A DNA stretch of 59,858 nucleotides from an uncultured Lachnospiraceae bacterium (GTDB taxonomy: Bacteria > Bacillota > Clostridia > Lachnospirales > Lachnospiraceae), in contig CANOEC010000023.1 in the NCBI GenBank assembly GCA_947564735.1, positions 1 to 59,858 on the forward strand, read 5' to 3'. Both the position numbers and the translations under genes were made by a program. Under the pieces are notes generated by a model, which did no database searches, was not told the origin of the DNA, and saw nothing but the letters and a program-made list of their open reading frames with translations. Below, in pieces: positions 34,275 to 41,235 of this stretch. Position 1 is the stretch's first letter, and the number at the start of each line of letters is the position of its first letter.

Positions 34275-34520
34275 TTAATTGTGGTTTCTTTTGTGGCGGT
34301 ACTTTTCCGGAAGCTCCGGCACCGCGTGATAATGTACAAGTTTTTTCTTTTCTTCCGGGTCAGTTATCCGCTCTTCGATAACTTTGCTGCGGACGACGTT
34401 TACTTCCTTCGGTATATCTAGCATGATGCGGGTGTGATTTTTGCTGCCGCCTAAGAAAACAATTTTGATGTCGTCGCCAATCATCAAATATTCTTCTGTC
34501 TTTACCGTTAGTCTTAACAT
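34275..34520 (-). CDS. csrA: CsrA-like carbon storage/flagellin translation regulator
   Basis: An 81-residue protein matching CsrA over 50 residues: MLRLTVKTEEYLMIGDDIKI, then RIMLDIPKEVNVVRSK. Arg44, the main RNA-contact residue, is kept, but position 6 is Val where CsrA normally has Arg. The C-terminal 30 residues are basic. GGGAGG precedes the start. CsrA binds GGA motifs in mRNA leaders and in Firmicutes represses flagellin translation. The partner FliW is not in this window. It lies directly upstream of, and in line with, flagellin. Confidence 0.75.
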   Translation of the reverse strand: MLRLTVKTEEYLMIGDDIKIVFLGGSKNHTRIMLDIPKEVNVVRSKVIEERITDPEEKKKLVHYHAVPELPEKYRHKRNHN

Positions 34521-34529
34521 GTTTATACC

Positions 34530-34569
34530 TCCCTGCATCTCTTTATTTTGATAAAGCTGCATCCCTGCA
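34530..34569 (-). promoter_or_regulatory. possible CsrA autoregulation sites
   Basis: The csrA leader (minus strand) has two copies of TGCAGGGA. The upstream one can form TGCA-GGGA-TGCA (34569-34558) with GGA in the loop; the other (34537-34530) overlaps the ribosome site GGGAGG. This mirrors the two-site layout before flagellin. Confidence 0.45.
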
Positions 34570-34590
34570 CTTTCTGGTTTGTAGAACCAA

Positions 34591-34619
34591 ATGCAACAGT
34601 TGTATAAGAAGTGTTGCAT
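34591..34619 (+). repeat. left inverted recombination site (IRL)
   Basis: Arms ATGCAACAGTT (34591-34601) and AAGTGTTGCAT (34609-34619) flank the 7-base spacer GTATAAG. Two inverted 11-bp arms around a 7-bp crossover region is the usual core-site layout for tyrosine recombinases. The outer arm has one change (G for C) from the perfect palindrome. Confidence 0.82.
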
Positions 34620-34704
34620 TCAAAGCCAAGAGCAGAACGTTACTTTTACAACGAATAGTTGTATAGTGATGTGGAATTAAAAATGGACGCAAAGGAGAAT
34701 TGAC

Positions 34705-35286
34705 ATGAGTACAACATATCCAATTAAAAGTGAAGAAAAACTGGAAAAAATAAAAGAATATTATTTTACGGTAAAGCCAGAGAGCCGGAATTACGCAATG
34801 ATTATTCTTGGTCTGAATACTGCATTCAGAATCAGCGATTTACTAATGCTTCGGTGGCGGGACGTATATAATAAGAAGAAAGGATGCTTCCGGGAACATA
34901 TCTGTGTGATAGAACATAAGACAGGCAAGGAGCGAAGCGTTGCAGTGAATGCGAATGTTCATAAAGCGCTCAGTATCCTGCGTGAAGAAAATGCAGAGAT
35001 AGAGGAGGAGCGTTATCTTTTTTCTAACGGAAGGAAGGCAGAGACGCATCTGTCCCGTTCACAGGCATTCCGTATCATCAAGGAAGCAGCGGAATATGCC
35101 GGTCTGGATGAACATGTCAGTTGCCATTCGCTCCGTAAAACGTTTGGATATCATGCTTGGAAGCAGGGAGTACAGCCGGCATTGTTGATGGAGTTGTACA
35201 ATCACTCTTCCTATCGTGTTACGAAGAAATATCTGTGTATCGAGCAGGAGGATAAGGACAGAGTATATTTGAACGTCCAGCTATAG
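34705..35286 (+). CDS. tyrosine recombinase (phage-integrase family) of the invertible segment
   Basis: A compact 193-residue recombinase, essentially the catalytic domain alone, like FimB/FimE-type inversion enzymes. The catalytic set is complete: Arg42, Lys72, His141-x-x-Arg144, His167 and nucleophile Tyr176. It lies between the inverted sites and is probably the enzyme that flips them. AAAGGAGAATTGAC precedes the ATG. A weak promoter (TTACTT 34640-34645, TATAGT 34662-34667) lies just inside the left site, so the gene would be expressed in both orientations. Confidence 0.87.
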   Translation: MSTTYPIKSEEKLEKIKEYYFTVKPESRNYAMIILGLNTAFRISDLLMLRWRDVYNKKKGCFREHICVIEHKTGKERSVAVNANVHKALSILREENAEIEEERYLFSNGRKAETHLSRSQAFRIIKEAAEYAGLDEHVSCHSLRKTFGYHAWKQGVQPALLMELYNHSSYRVTKKYLCIEQEDKDRVYLNVQL

Positions 35287-35346
35287 CGGTTTGTTCGCGG
35301 ATTTTTAAGGATTACACTTATTATAAAAAAAATTTCAATTTACCCC

Positions 35347-35373
35347 TAAAGTATTTTACAACGGCACCGATAT
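35347..35373 (+). promoter_or_regulatory. sigma-28 (flagellar) promoter inside the invertible segment
   Basis: TAAA (35347-35350), exactly 15 bases, then ACCGATAT (35366-35373). The extended -35 reads TAAAGTAT against the consensus TAAAGTTT, and the -10 ACCGATAT against GCCGATAA. In this orientation it reads right, away from flagellin, into the terminator at the right site. After inversion it would start a transcript a few bases before the left site, entering csrA and then flagellin. Confidence 0.72.
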
Positions 35374-35391
35374 ATAAAGTGTAAGGCAAAA

Positions 35392-35420
35392 ATGCAACAC
35401 TTCTTATACAAGTGTTGCAT
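35392..35420 (-). repeat. right inverted recombination site (IRR), also a terminator
   Basis: Arms ATGCAACACTT (35392-35402) and AAGTGTTGCAT (35410-35420) are perfect complements around CTTATAC, the reverse complement of the left spacer. A run of A precedes and six T (35420-35425) follow, so the site also reads as an intrinsic terminator for the recombinase and sigma-28 transcripts in this orientation. Confidence 0.82.
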
Positions 35421-35428
35421 TTTTTGGT

Positions 35429-35578
35429 TATAGGAAATTTCTCCAAAGCCTGGAAGAATGCGAAGCATTCTTCCGAACATAATGCCGAAGGCATTTTGTT
35501 CTTATATAGGAAATTCCTTCAAAGAGTGGAAGAACCGAAGGTTCTTCCCAAGATAATTGCGAAGCAATTTTCTTGTCT
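35429..35578 (+). repeat. tandem pair of GAA-triloop hairpin repeats
   Basis: Unit 1 (35429-35506) holds GAAGAATGC-GAA-GCATTCTTC and AATGCC-GAA-GGCATT. Unit 2 (35505-35578) holds GGAAGAACC-GAA-GGTTCTTCC and AATTGC-GAA-GCAATT. Both begin TATAGGAAAT and end in a TTTTCTT- or TTGTTCTTATA-like tail. The pair starts nine bases after the right recombination site. The rest of 35287-35817 has no gene apart from the sigma-28 promoter and the site. Confidence 0.8.
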
Positions 35579-35817
35579 GTACCACAATAAAACAGGGTAA
35601 CAATATTATATCCTTATGGTGTGGTGATTAGTCTTTACAGAGGTTTTTTATCATCAAAAAAGAGTTGACAACTTTACTTTTGCATGAAATATTTAGTCCG
35701 TTTAATACATCTTTTTGTCATAAGGGTTCTGAGGTTCTTTCTTTTTATTCAAATGCATTTCCCTTATACTTATTAAATTACATCTATTCCCTCGCTGATA
35801 AAAACCCGTCCGGCAAC

Positions 35818-36656
35818 ATGTTTATTGATAACGCATGGCTTTCTGCTACCGGACCCGTCCCAATCCGCATGACCAATGATTATCTCTTCCGGGCTCTCTT
35901 ACAACGCAGTAACAATACTTTAAAGGGCTTAATTTGCTCTCTGCTGCATCTTTGCGCTGACGAGATTGTGTCTGTAATCATTATGAATCCGATTGAATTA
36001 GGAAAAAACTTTGGTTCTAAGGATTTTTCCTTGATATCAAAGTATCACTTAATAATCGGATGGTCGTCCATCTGGAAATGCAGGTCATTAACCAGTACAA
36101 CTGGACGGAGCGCTCCCTAAGCTATTTGTGCAGAACTTTTGATGAATTGGAGACGGGAGAGGGATACCGGCAGGCAAGACCGGTTATCCAGATTGGGCTG
36201 TTGGACTACACTCTGTTTCCCGAATATCCCGAATTTTATGCGACCTACGAATTCAGAAATACGAAAAATCATCATCTGTATAGTGACAAGCTTCGCCTCT
36301 GTGTGTTAGACTTAAACCGTATCGACCTTGCAACCGAAGAGGACAGGTTCTACAAAATTGATTACTGGGCTTCTCTCTTTAAAGCCACTACATGGGAGGA
36401 AATTAAAATGCTTGCTAAGGACAATGTTTATATCAATGATGCTGCATCCACTGTTTACCGTTTCAGTCAAGAGGAGACGATACGCCTGCAATGTGAAGCG
36501 CGCGAAGATTATTACCGTACCCAGCATGATATTCAGTATGAGATGGAGCAACGCGATGCGAAGCTTGCGGAGAAAGAAGCCGCCCTCAAAGCTCTTGCCG
36601 CAGACAACGAAAAACTTCTCGCATGGGCGTTAGAGCACGGATATCAGCCGGAGTAA
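35818..36656 (+). pseudogene. Rpn-type PD-(D/E)XK nuclease/transposase with frameshift
   Basis: The first frame (35818 to about 36030) encodes the usual N-terminal region, PIRMTNDYLFRALLQRSNN. A second frame then takes over with LDIKVSLNNRMVVHLEMQ (Asp, and Glu-x-Gln active-site region) and continues to 36656 with a helical tail. The switch happens at the T run near 36027, consistent with loss of one base just before the catalytic Asp. Members promote RecA-independent recombination or act as transposases. No good ribosome site is seen. A mobile-gene relic is most likely. Confidence 0.75.
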
Positions 36657-36670
36657 TTAATAATTATGCT

Positions 36671-36698
36671 TTTCAACCCAAACTCTTTGTGTTATAAT
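36671..36698 (+). promoter_or_regulatory. promoter of the first amino acid ABC operon
   Basis: TATAAT (36693-36698) with an extended -10 TG just upstream; the -35 (TTTCAA, 36671-36676) is weak. Confidence 0.55.
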
Positions 36699-36718
36699 GC
36701 GAGTCGGGAATTGTGTAA

Positions 36719-36755
36719 TGCATATATATGCAGAGTATGCATAATCTGCATATAT
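36719..36755. promoter_or_regulatory. ArgR-like palindromes in the leader
   Basis: TGCATATATATGCA (36719-36732) is a perfect palindrome fitting the ARG-box form TGNAT-N4-ATNCA. It overlaps an 11-bp inverted repeat (36724-36734 with 36745-36755) that could form an RNA hairpin. The site lies just after the promoter and may be a repressor site for amino acid control. The identity of the regulator is a guess. Confidence 0.35.
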
Positions 36756-36819
36756 AAATAGGAAATAAACCGGAATATGCAGGCAGAGGCAGTCCGGGTG
36801 AGTGAAAGGATAGAGACAA

Positions 36820-37518
36820 ATGACAGGGATTCAAGCGTGGTTTTCTGATTTCTGCAATTCATTTGAGAAATGTTTTATCAGAGAAGACCGTTATATGTTG
36901 TTGCTAAACGGAATCGGCATCACGATTAAGATTTCGATTCTGGCGGTTTTTATTGGCATCCTGATTGGTATGCTGATTGCGATGTGCAATCTTTCTAAAA
37001 GAAAACTGCCGAAGATATTTGGAGGCATTTATACGGATGTGATTCGGGGAACGCCTTCCGTTACCCAGTTGATGATTATCTATTTTGTCATTTTTGCGAC
37101 GGTGAATCTGGATAAGTGGATTATTGCAGCGATTGCCTTTGGCGTCAACTCCGGCGCGTATGTGTCGGAAATCATAAGGGGCGGAATCCTCTCGGTAGAC
37201 CATGGACAGACCGAGGCAGGCAGGTCGCTTGGGCTTAATGCTTTTCAGACGATGACGAGAATCGTGATTCCTCAGGCGGTCAAGAATATTTTCCCGGCGT
37301 TATGTAATGAGTTTATTGTATTGATTAAGGAAACGGCTATCGTCGGTTATGTGGGGCTGATGGACATCCAGAAAGCGGGTGATTTTATCAAGAGCGCCAC
37401 CTTTGAAGCATTTATGCCGTTGGTAGGAACAGCCGTAATATACTATGTGCTGATTAAGATATTGACGCTGATACTCCGTCAGATTGAAAAGCAGCTGCGA
37501 AAATCTGATGTCAGGTAG
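36820..37518 (+). CDS. amino acid ABC transporter permease (HisM/GlnP type)
   Basis: A 232-residue permease with about five membrane segments and the EAA loop [20 protein letters not shown] that contacts the ATPase. The N-terminal [16 protein letters not shown] segment is typical of polar amino acid permeases. A single permease implies a homodimer. The ATPase gene follows 20 bases later and the binding protein at 38467. Confidence 0.9.
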   Translation: MTGIQAWFSDFCNSFEKCFIREDRYMLLLNGIGITIKISILAVFIGILIGMLIAMCNLSKRKLPKIFGGIYTDVIRGTPSVTQLMIIYFVIFATVNLDKWIIAAIAFGVNSGAYVSEIIRGGILSVDHGQTEAGRSLGLNAFQTMTRIVIPQAVKNIFPALCNEFIVLIKETAIVGYVGLMDIQKAGDFIKSATFEAFMPLVGTAVIYYVLIKILTLILRQIEKQLRKSDVR

Positions 37519-37538
37519 AAAGGGGAAGGGTTATTTCT

Positions 37539-38261
37539 ATGATTCAAGTAAAGAATTTACATAAAAAATTCGGAGACCTGACAGTTTTAGACGGAATTGA
37601 CGAGCATATTTCCCAAGGAGAAGTGGTCGTCGTCATCGGACCATCCGGTTCGGGCAAAAGTACGTTTCTCAGATGCTTAAATCTGCTGGAAAATGCAACT
37701 GACGGTGAGATTTATGTGGACGACCAGCTGATTAACGCGCCGAAGGTGAACGTGAATCACGTCAGACAGAAAATGGGAATGGTATTCCAGCAATTTAATT
37801 TGTTCCCGCATCTTACGATTATGGACAATATTACGCTGGCGCCGGTGCTTCTTAAGAAAATGACGAAGGAGGAGGCTGTCAGAAGAGGGCGGGAGCTTTT
37901 GGAACGGGTGAATCTGTCCGAGAAGGCGAATGCTTATCCTGCGCAGTTATCCGGCGGTCAGAAACAGCGTGTTGCGATTGCGAGGGCACTCGCGATGAAT
38001 CCGGAAATTATGCTTTTTGACGAGCCGACTTCAGCGCTTGACCCTGAGATGGTAGGCGAGGTGTTAGACGTTATGAAGGATTTGGCAAAATCCGGCATGA
38101 CGATGGTCATTGTTACTCACGAGATGGGATTTGCCAGAGAGGTTGCTTCCAGAGTGCTTTTTATTGACCAAGGGAAAGTGATGGAGAGCGGTACGCCGGA
38201 GGAAGTGTTCACCAATCCGAAGAATGAAAGAACAAAGCTGTTCTTAAGTAAAGTTTTATAG
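37539..38261 (+). CDS. amino acid ABC transporter ATP-binding protein (GlnQ/HisP type)
   Basis: A 240-residue ATPase: Walker [11 protein letters not shown]-loop [10 protein letters not shown], signature LSGGQKQR, Walker [15 protein letters not shown] and VTHEMGFA. Strongly typical of polar amino acid importers. Its TAG stop lies within the first bases (TATAGG) of a hairpin repeat, so the repeat abuts or has replaced the original 3' end. Confidence 0.92.
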   Translation: MIQVKNLHKKFGDLTVLDGIDEHISQGEVVVVIGPSGSGKSTFLRCLNLLENATDGEIYVDDQLINAPKVNVNHVRQKMGMVFQQFNLFPHLTIMDNITLAPVLLKKMTKEEAVRRGRELLERVNLSEKANAYPAQLSGGQKQRVAIARALAMNPEIMLFDEPTSALDPEMVGEVLDVMKDLAKSGMTMVIVTHEMGFAREVASRVLFIDQGKVMESGTPEEVFTNPKNERTKLFLSKVL

Positions 38262-38330
38262 GAAAATTTTTCAAAGCGTGGAAGAACCGAAGGTTCTTCC
38301 CAAGATAATCTGCGAAGCAGATTTTCTTAT
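38257..38330 (+). repeat. GAA-triloop hairpin repeat at the end of the ATPase gene
   Basis: Starts TATAGGAAAATTTTTCAAAG, contains GGAAGAACC-GAA-GGTTCTTCC and AATCTGC-GAA-GCAGATT, and ends ATTTTCTTAT. The first hairpin and flanks match unit 2 at 35505. It lies between the ATPase and binding-protein genes and could set mRNA stability across the operon. Confidence 0.8.
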
Positions 38331-38466
38331 GGTATCAAGACCATTCCCCAGCCGCATCAGTTTTTTCCGGGACGGCAGGAGAGCCGGTTTCAGATACAGG
38401 TAACAGGTTATTGATTAGATAAACGGTTACCGATACATTATTATTTATTTATAGGAGGAGATTGTT

Positions 38467-39381
38467 ATGAAAAAAGTGACAAAAGCAGCAGCGCTTGTAC
38501 TTACCGTGGCTATGATGGCATCTACGCTTGTAGCGTGCGGAGACAAGGCGGATGCGACAACAGATGCAGCGAACACAGAAACAGCAGCTTCCAATGAAGC
38601 GGCAGATACAGCGGGTGCAGAAACAGCAGCTTCCGATGAGGCGGCAGATACAGCCGATGCAGAAACAGAAGCAGGCACAGCAATCTCAACGAAGACGGAG
38701 GGCGTTATCACATTTGGAACAAATGCAGAGTTCCCGCCTTTTGAGTATGTTGCAAGCAACGGTGTGATTGACCAGTATGACGGTATTGATATGGCGATTG
38801 CGAAACAGATTGCTGAGGAGAACGGCATGACGGCAGCAGTCGAGAATATGGAATTTGACTCTTTGCTTATCGCTCTGCAGAACGGTCAGATTGACGCAGC
38901 CATTGCAGGTATGACAGTGACAGAGGAAAGATTGGAAACTGTTGATTTCTCTACACCATATTATACGGCAACACAGGTTATGATCGTGAAAGAGGATTCC
39001 GACATTGCGGCGGCAGCAGATATGGCGGATAAGAAGATTTGCGTGGTACAGGGGTATACCGGTGAAATCTGTGTGAAAGATATGGGATATCCTTACGAGG
39101 CATTCAAAAAGGGTACGGAAGCAGTTATGGAACTGGTAAACGGTAAGTGTGACGTAGTTGTTATCGACTCTGCAACAGCACAGAAGTATGTCAGTGATAA
39201 CGAGGGACTGAAGATTGTGGAGGATGCCGCAGCATTTGAGTCCGAGGAATACGCGATTGCTGTAAAGAAGGGCAATACAGCGCTGCTCGACATTATCAAC
39301 AAGGCAATTGAGACAAAGCTTGCAGATGGAACGATTTCCGAACTGGGTGTAAAGTATACCGAGGAAGCTACGGCTGAATAA
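38467..39381 (+). CDS. amino acid ABC transporter substrate-binding lipoprotein
   Basis: A 304-residue lipoprotein: signal peptide with lipobox LVAC (Cys24), a low-complexity Ala/Glu/Asp/Thr linker (residues 27-78) and a type II periplasmic-binding fold (ITFGTNAEFPPFEY, IAGMTVTEERLETVDFS, VVIDSATAQKYV). The linker is encoded partly by two tandem 42-bp repeats (38578-38619, 38620-38661). It delivers an amino acid to the permease encoded upstream; the family pattern suits polar or basic amino acids. Confidence 0.9.
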   Translation: MKKVTKAAALVLTVAMMASTLVACGDKADATTDAANTETAASNEAADTAGAETAASDEAADTADAETEAGTAISTKTEGVITFGTNAEFPPFEYVASNGVIDQYDGIDMAIAKQIAEENGMTAAVENMEFDSLLIALQNGQIDAAIAGMTVTEERLETVDFSTPYYTATQVMIVKEDSDIAAAADMADKKICVVQGYTGEICVKDMGYPYEAFKKGTEAVMELVNGKCDVVVIDSATAQKYVSDNEGLKIVEDAAAFESEEYAIAVKKGNTALLDIINKAIETKLADGTISELGVKYTEEATAE

Positions 39382-39390
39382 GATGGGAAA

Positions 39391-39420
39391 GGGCTGGCTG
39401 ATATCAGACAGCCCTTTTTA
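39391..39420 (+). terminator. terminator of the first amino acid ABC operon
   Basis: GGGCTG pairs with CAGCCC around an inner CTGATATCAG palindrome, followed by TTTTTA. It lies 10 bases after the binding-protein stop. Confidence 0.85.
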
Positions 39421-39452
39421 AAACTGTCCTTTCATAAATCAGACAGTCTTGA

Positions 39453-39983
39453 TTAGTGTTCAATGGAAATTCCATAATCTAGTATTACATTTCCTTTTTC
39501 ATCGGGTATTGTAAATCTTGGGCAGTTACATCGTTCAAAGCACCAGTCATCTTCTTTTCGTTTCAGATGCTGTGTTTTCAATGCTTCTAGGCACATATTA
39601 TGTGTATCCATTGCATAAAATTCATCACTTTTTTCTTTGCCATACAAATAACATACCGCATAATCCATCGACTCTATGTCAATATACTCAAATCCCTCGG
39701 GAACCTCTGTGCTTACTGGGAAAAACATGCCAATCCAATGCTCGGGCATACCGTTGACGATATGTACGGCGCCGATGTAGGCGTCTCCGTTAAACGCAAG
39801 ACATTGATGCTGCTCTAAGGTGGCAAACCAGTTATTTTCCCACCATTCATTCCAGTTGGGACCATGGTCATATTTTTTGCCGATAAGCCGTGCGGCTGGA
39901 CAGCTTTCCTTTTTTATTTCTAAAATTTTAATAGCCATACCTAAGCCTTCGGTCTTGTTACTTTCTGTTGCTGTCGTTTCCAT
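39453..39983 (-). CDS. stand-alone GyrI-like/AraC effector-binding domain protein
   Basis: A 176-residue protein with the GyrI-like small-molecule-binding fold: ILEIKKESCPAARLIGKKY at the start, then AYIGAVHIVNGMPEHWIGMFF and FEYIDIESMDYAVCYLYG. No DNA-binding domain is present. GGAGG lies 9 bases before the ATG. The diverging neighbour is an AraC regulator with a domain of the same fold, so the two may share a ligand. Confidence 0.75.
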   Translation of the reverse strand: METTATESNKTEGLGMAIKILEIKKESCPAARLIGKKYDHGPNWNEWWENNWFATLEQHQCLAFNGDAYIGAVHIVNGMPEHWIGMFFPVSTEVPEGFEYIDIESMDYAVCYLYGKEKSDEFYAMDTHNMCLEALKTQHLKRKEDDWCFERCNCPRFTIPDEKGNVILDYGISIEH

Positions 39984-40251
39984 TTCGTAATCCTCCTGCT
40001 TGACTCTGAACCGCTTGCGGCGGGTTGTTGACTTTTTCGCGGACGATGAGGTAAATATTGCGCTCCGGTCCTGTGATGTACTACAATAACACTATAACAG
40101 AGATAATATGACATCAGTATGTCCTATTTTATATTATCGGAGGATATTTCTTTTTTATGCACGAGCTGCACGACAAAAGAAGCCAAATAATGTCGGGACG
40201 CAGAAAAATCACCATAGTATACTGTAATCACAGCGAAGGAGGGTTATAACC

Positions 40252-41112
40252 GTGGAATGGACAGAAGTAATCAGTGAAGCAGTCAGCTATATTGAGGAGC
40301 ATATCATGGAAGATGTTACAATGTATGATATTGCTTCCCATGTTCATGTTTCACCCTTTTATTTTCATAAGGGATTCAGTATTTTATGTGGGTATACTGT
40401 CATGGAATATATCCGAAACCGCCGGCTGGCGCTTGCCGCGCAGGAGCTGCTTGCGAATGATAGTACCGTTATGGAGCTTGCAATGAAGTACGGTTATGAT
40501 TCACCCGACAGTTTTACGAAGGCTTTTACCCGTTTCCATGGGAATTCACCCTCCGTTGTGCGCAAAGACAAAACAATGATTAAGGACTTCGCACCGCTGA
40601 AACTGACAATATCATTGAAAGGTGGATATACTATGGATTACAGAATTGCAAAAAAAGAAGCGTTTACGGTTCTTGGCGTATCAAAAGAATTTAGTTATAA
40701 GGATGCAAAACAGGATATTCCCCTATTCTGGGAGAAATATTTTGCGTCGGGAAATAGGAGGGATATCTGTGGGATGTATGGAATCAATATCGACCCTCAG
40801 ATGGGGAACGATAGTTTTTCATATTTGATTGCAGACATTTACAATCCGGCAACAGACATTCCAAACGGGCTGGAAGTAAAAATGATTCCTGCGTTTACGT
40901 GGGCGGTTTTCCCCTGTAAAGGCGCGCTTTCAAAGTCTATGCAGGCGGTAAACATCAAGATATTTTCGGAATGGCTTCCTTCCCAGCGGGATTATGAGCT
41001 TGCGGCGGGATACTGCGTCGAGATGTATGACGACCCGGGAAAATATCCTGACGGAACAGAGGATGAGAATTACTACGCGGAGTTATGGATTCCGGTTAAA
41101 AAGAAAAATTGA
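40252..41112 (+). CDS. AraC-family regulator with GyrI-like effector domain
   Basis: A 286-residue protein: two helix-turn-helix motifs in residues 1-105 (VTMYDIASHVHVSPFYFHK and ATMELAMKYGYDSPDSFTKAF-like segment) followed by a C-terminal GyrI-like effector-binding domain (MDYRIAKKEAFTVLGVSKEF to YYAELWIPV), as in Rob/SoxS-related multidrug sensors. The start is GTG at 40252 behind GGAGG. It probably controls nearby efflux genes or its divergent neighbour. Confidence 0.85.
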   Translation: MEWTEVISEAVSYIEEHIMEDVTMYDIASHVHVSPFYFHKGFSILCGYTVMEYIRNRRLALAAQELLANDSTVMELAMKYGYDSPDSFTKAFTRFHGNSPSVVRKDKTMIKDFAPLKLTISLKGGYTMDYRIAKKEAFTVLGVSKEFSYKDAKQDIPLFWEKYFASGNRRDICGMYGINIDPQMGNDSFSYLIADIYNPATDIPNGLEVKMIPAFTWAVFPCKGALSKSMQAVNIKIFSEWLPSQRDYELAAGYCVEMYDDPGKYPDGTEDENYYAELWIPVKKKN

Positions 41113-41235
41113 TACCCGCAGATTAAGTGAAGGTGAAACAGGAACATGGAATATGTCGGGCGGAAATCGTGAATCCCGATGATGATGATGTGGACAAAGC
41201 TTTGTATCTGTTAAGAAAAATGAGATGATGGTCCC

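Larger units (their letters stand above)
34591..35420. mobile_element. invertible DNA segment carrying its own recombinase
   Basis: Two 29-bp sites at 34591-34619 and 35392-35420 are inverted copies with one mismatch. Between them lie a tyrosine recombinase gene and a sigma-28 promoter pointing to the right site. Inversion would place the promoter beside csrA, reading toward csrA and flagellin. In this sequence the switch is in the predicted OFF orientation. Salmonella Hin and the Clostridioides difficile flagellar switch are functional parallels with different parts. Confidence 0.75.

Noticed and set aside
34602-34640. Housekeeping promoter for csrA across the left site (TTGGCT, 17 bases, TATACA on the minus strand)
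   Set aside because: Both boxes match only four of six bases; kept as a weak alternative that could give basal expression in the present orientation.
41127-41228. Small open frame of 33 codons after the AraC gene (GTG start, ends NPDDDDVDKALYLLRKMR)
   Set aside because: No ribosome site and no recognised family; it could be a remnant, but the evidence is too thin to annotate.
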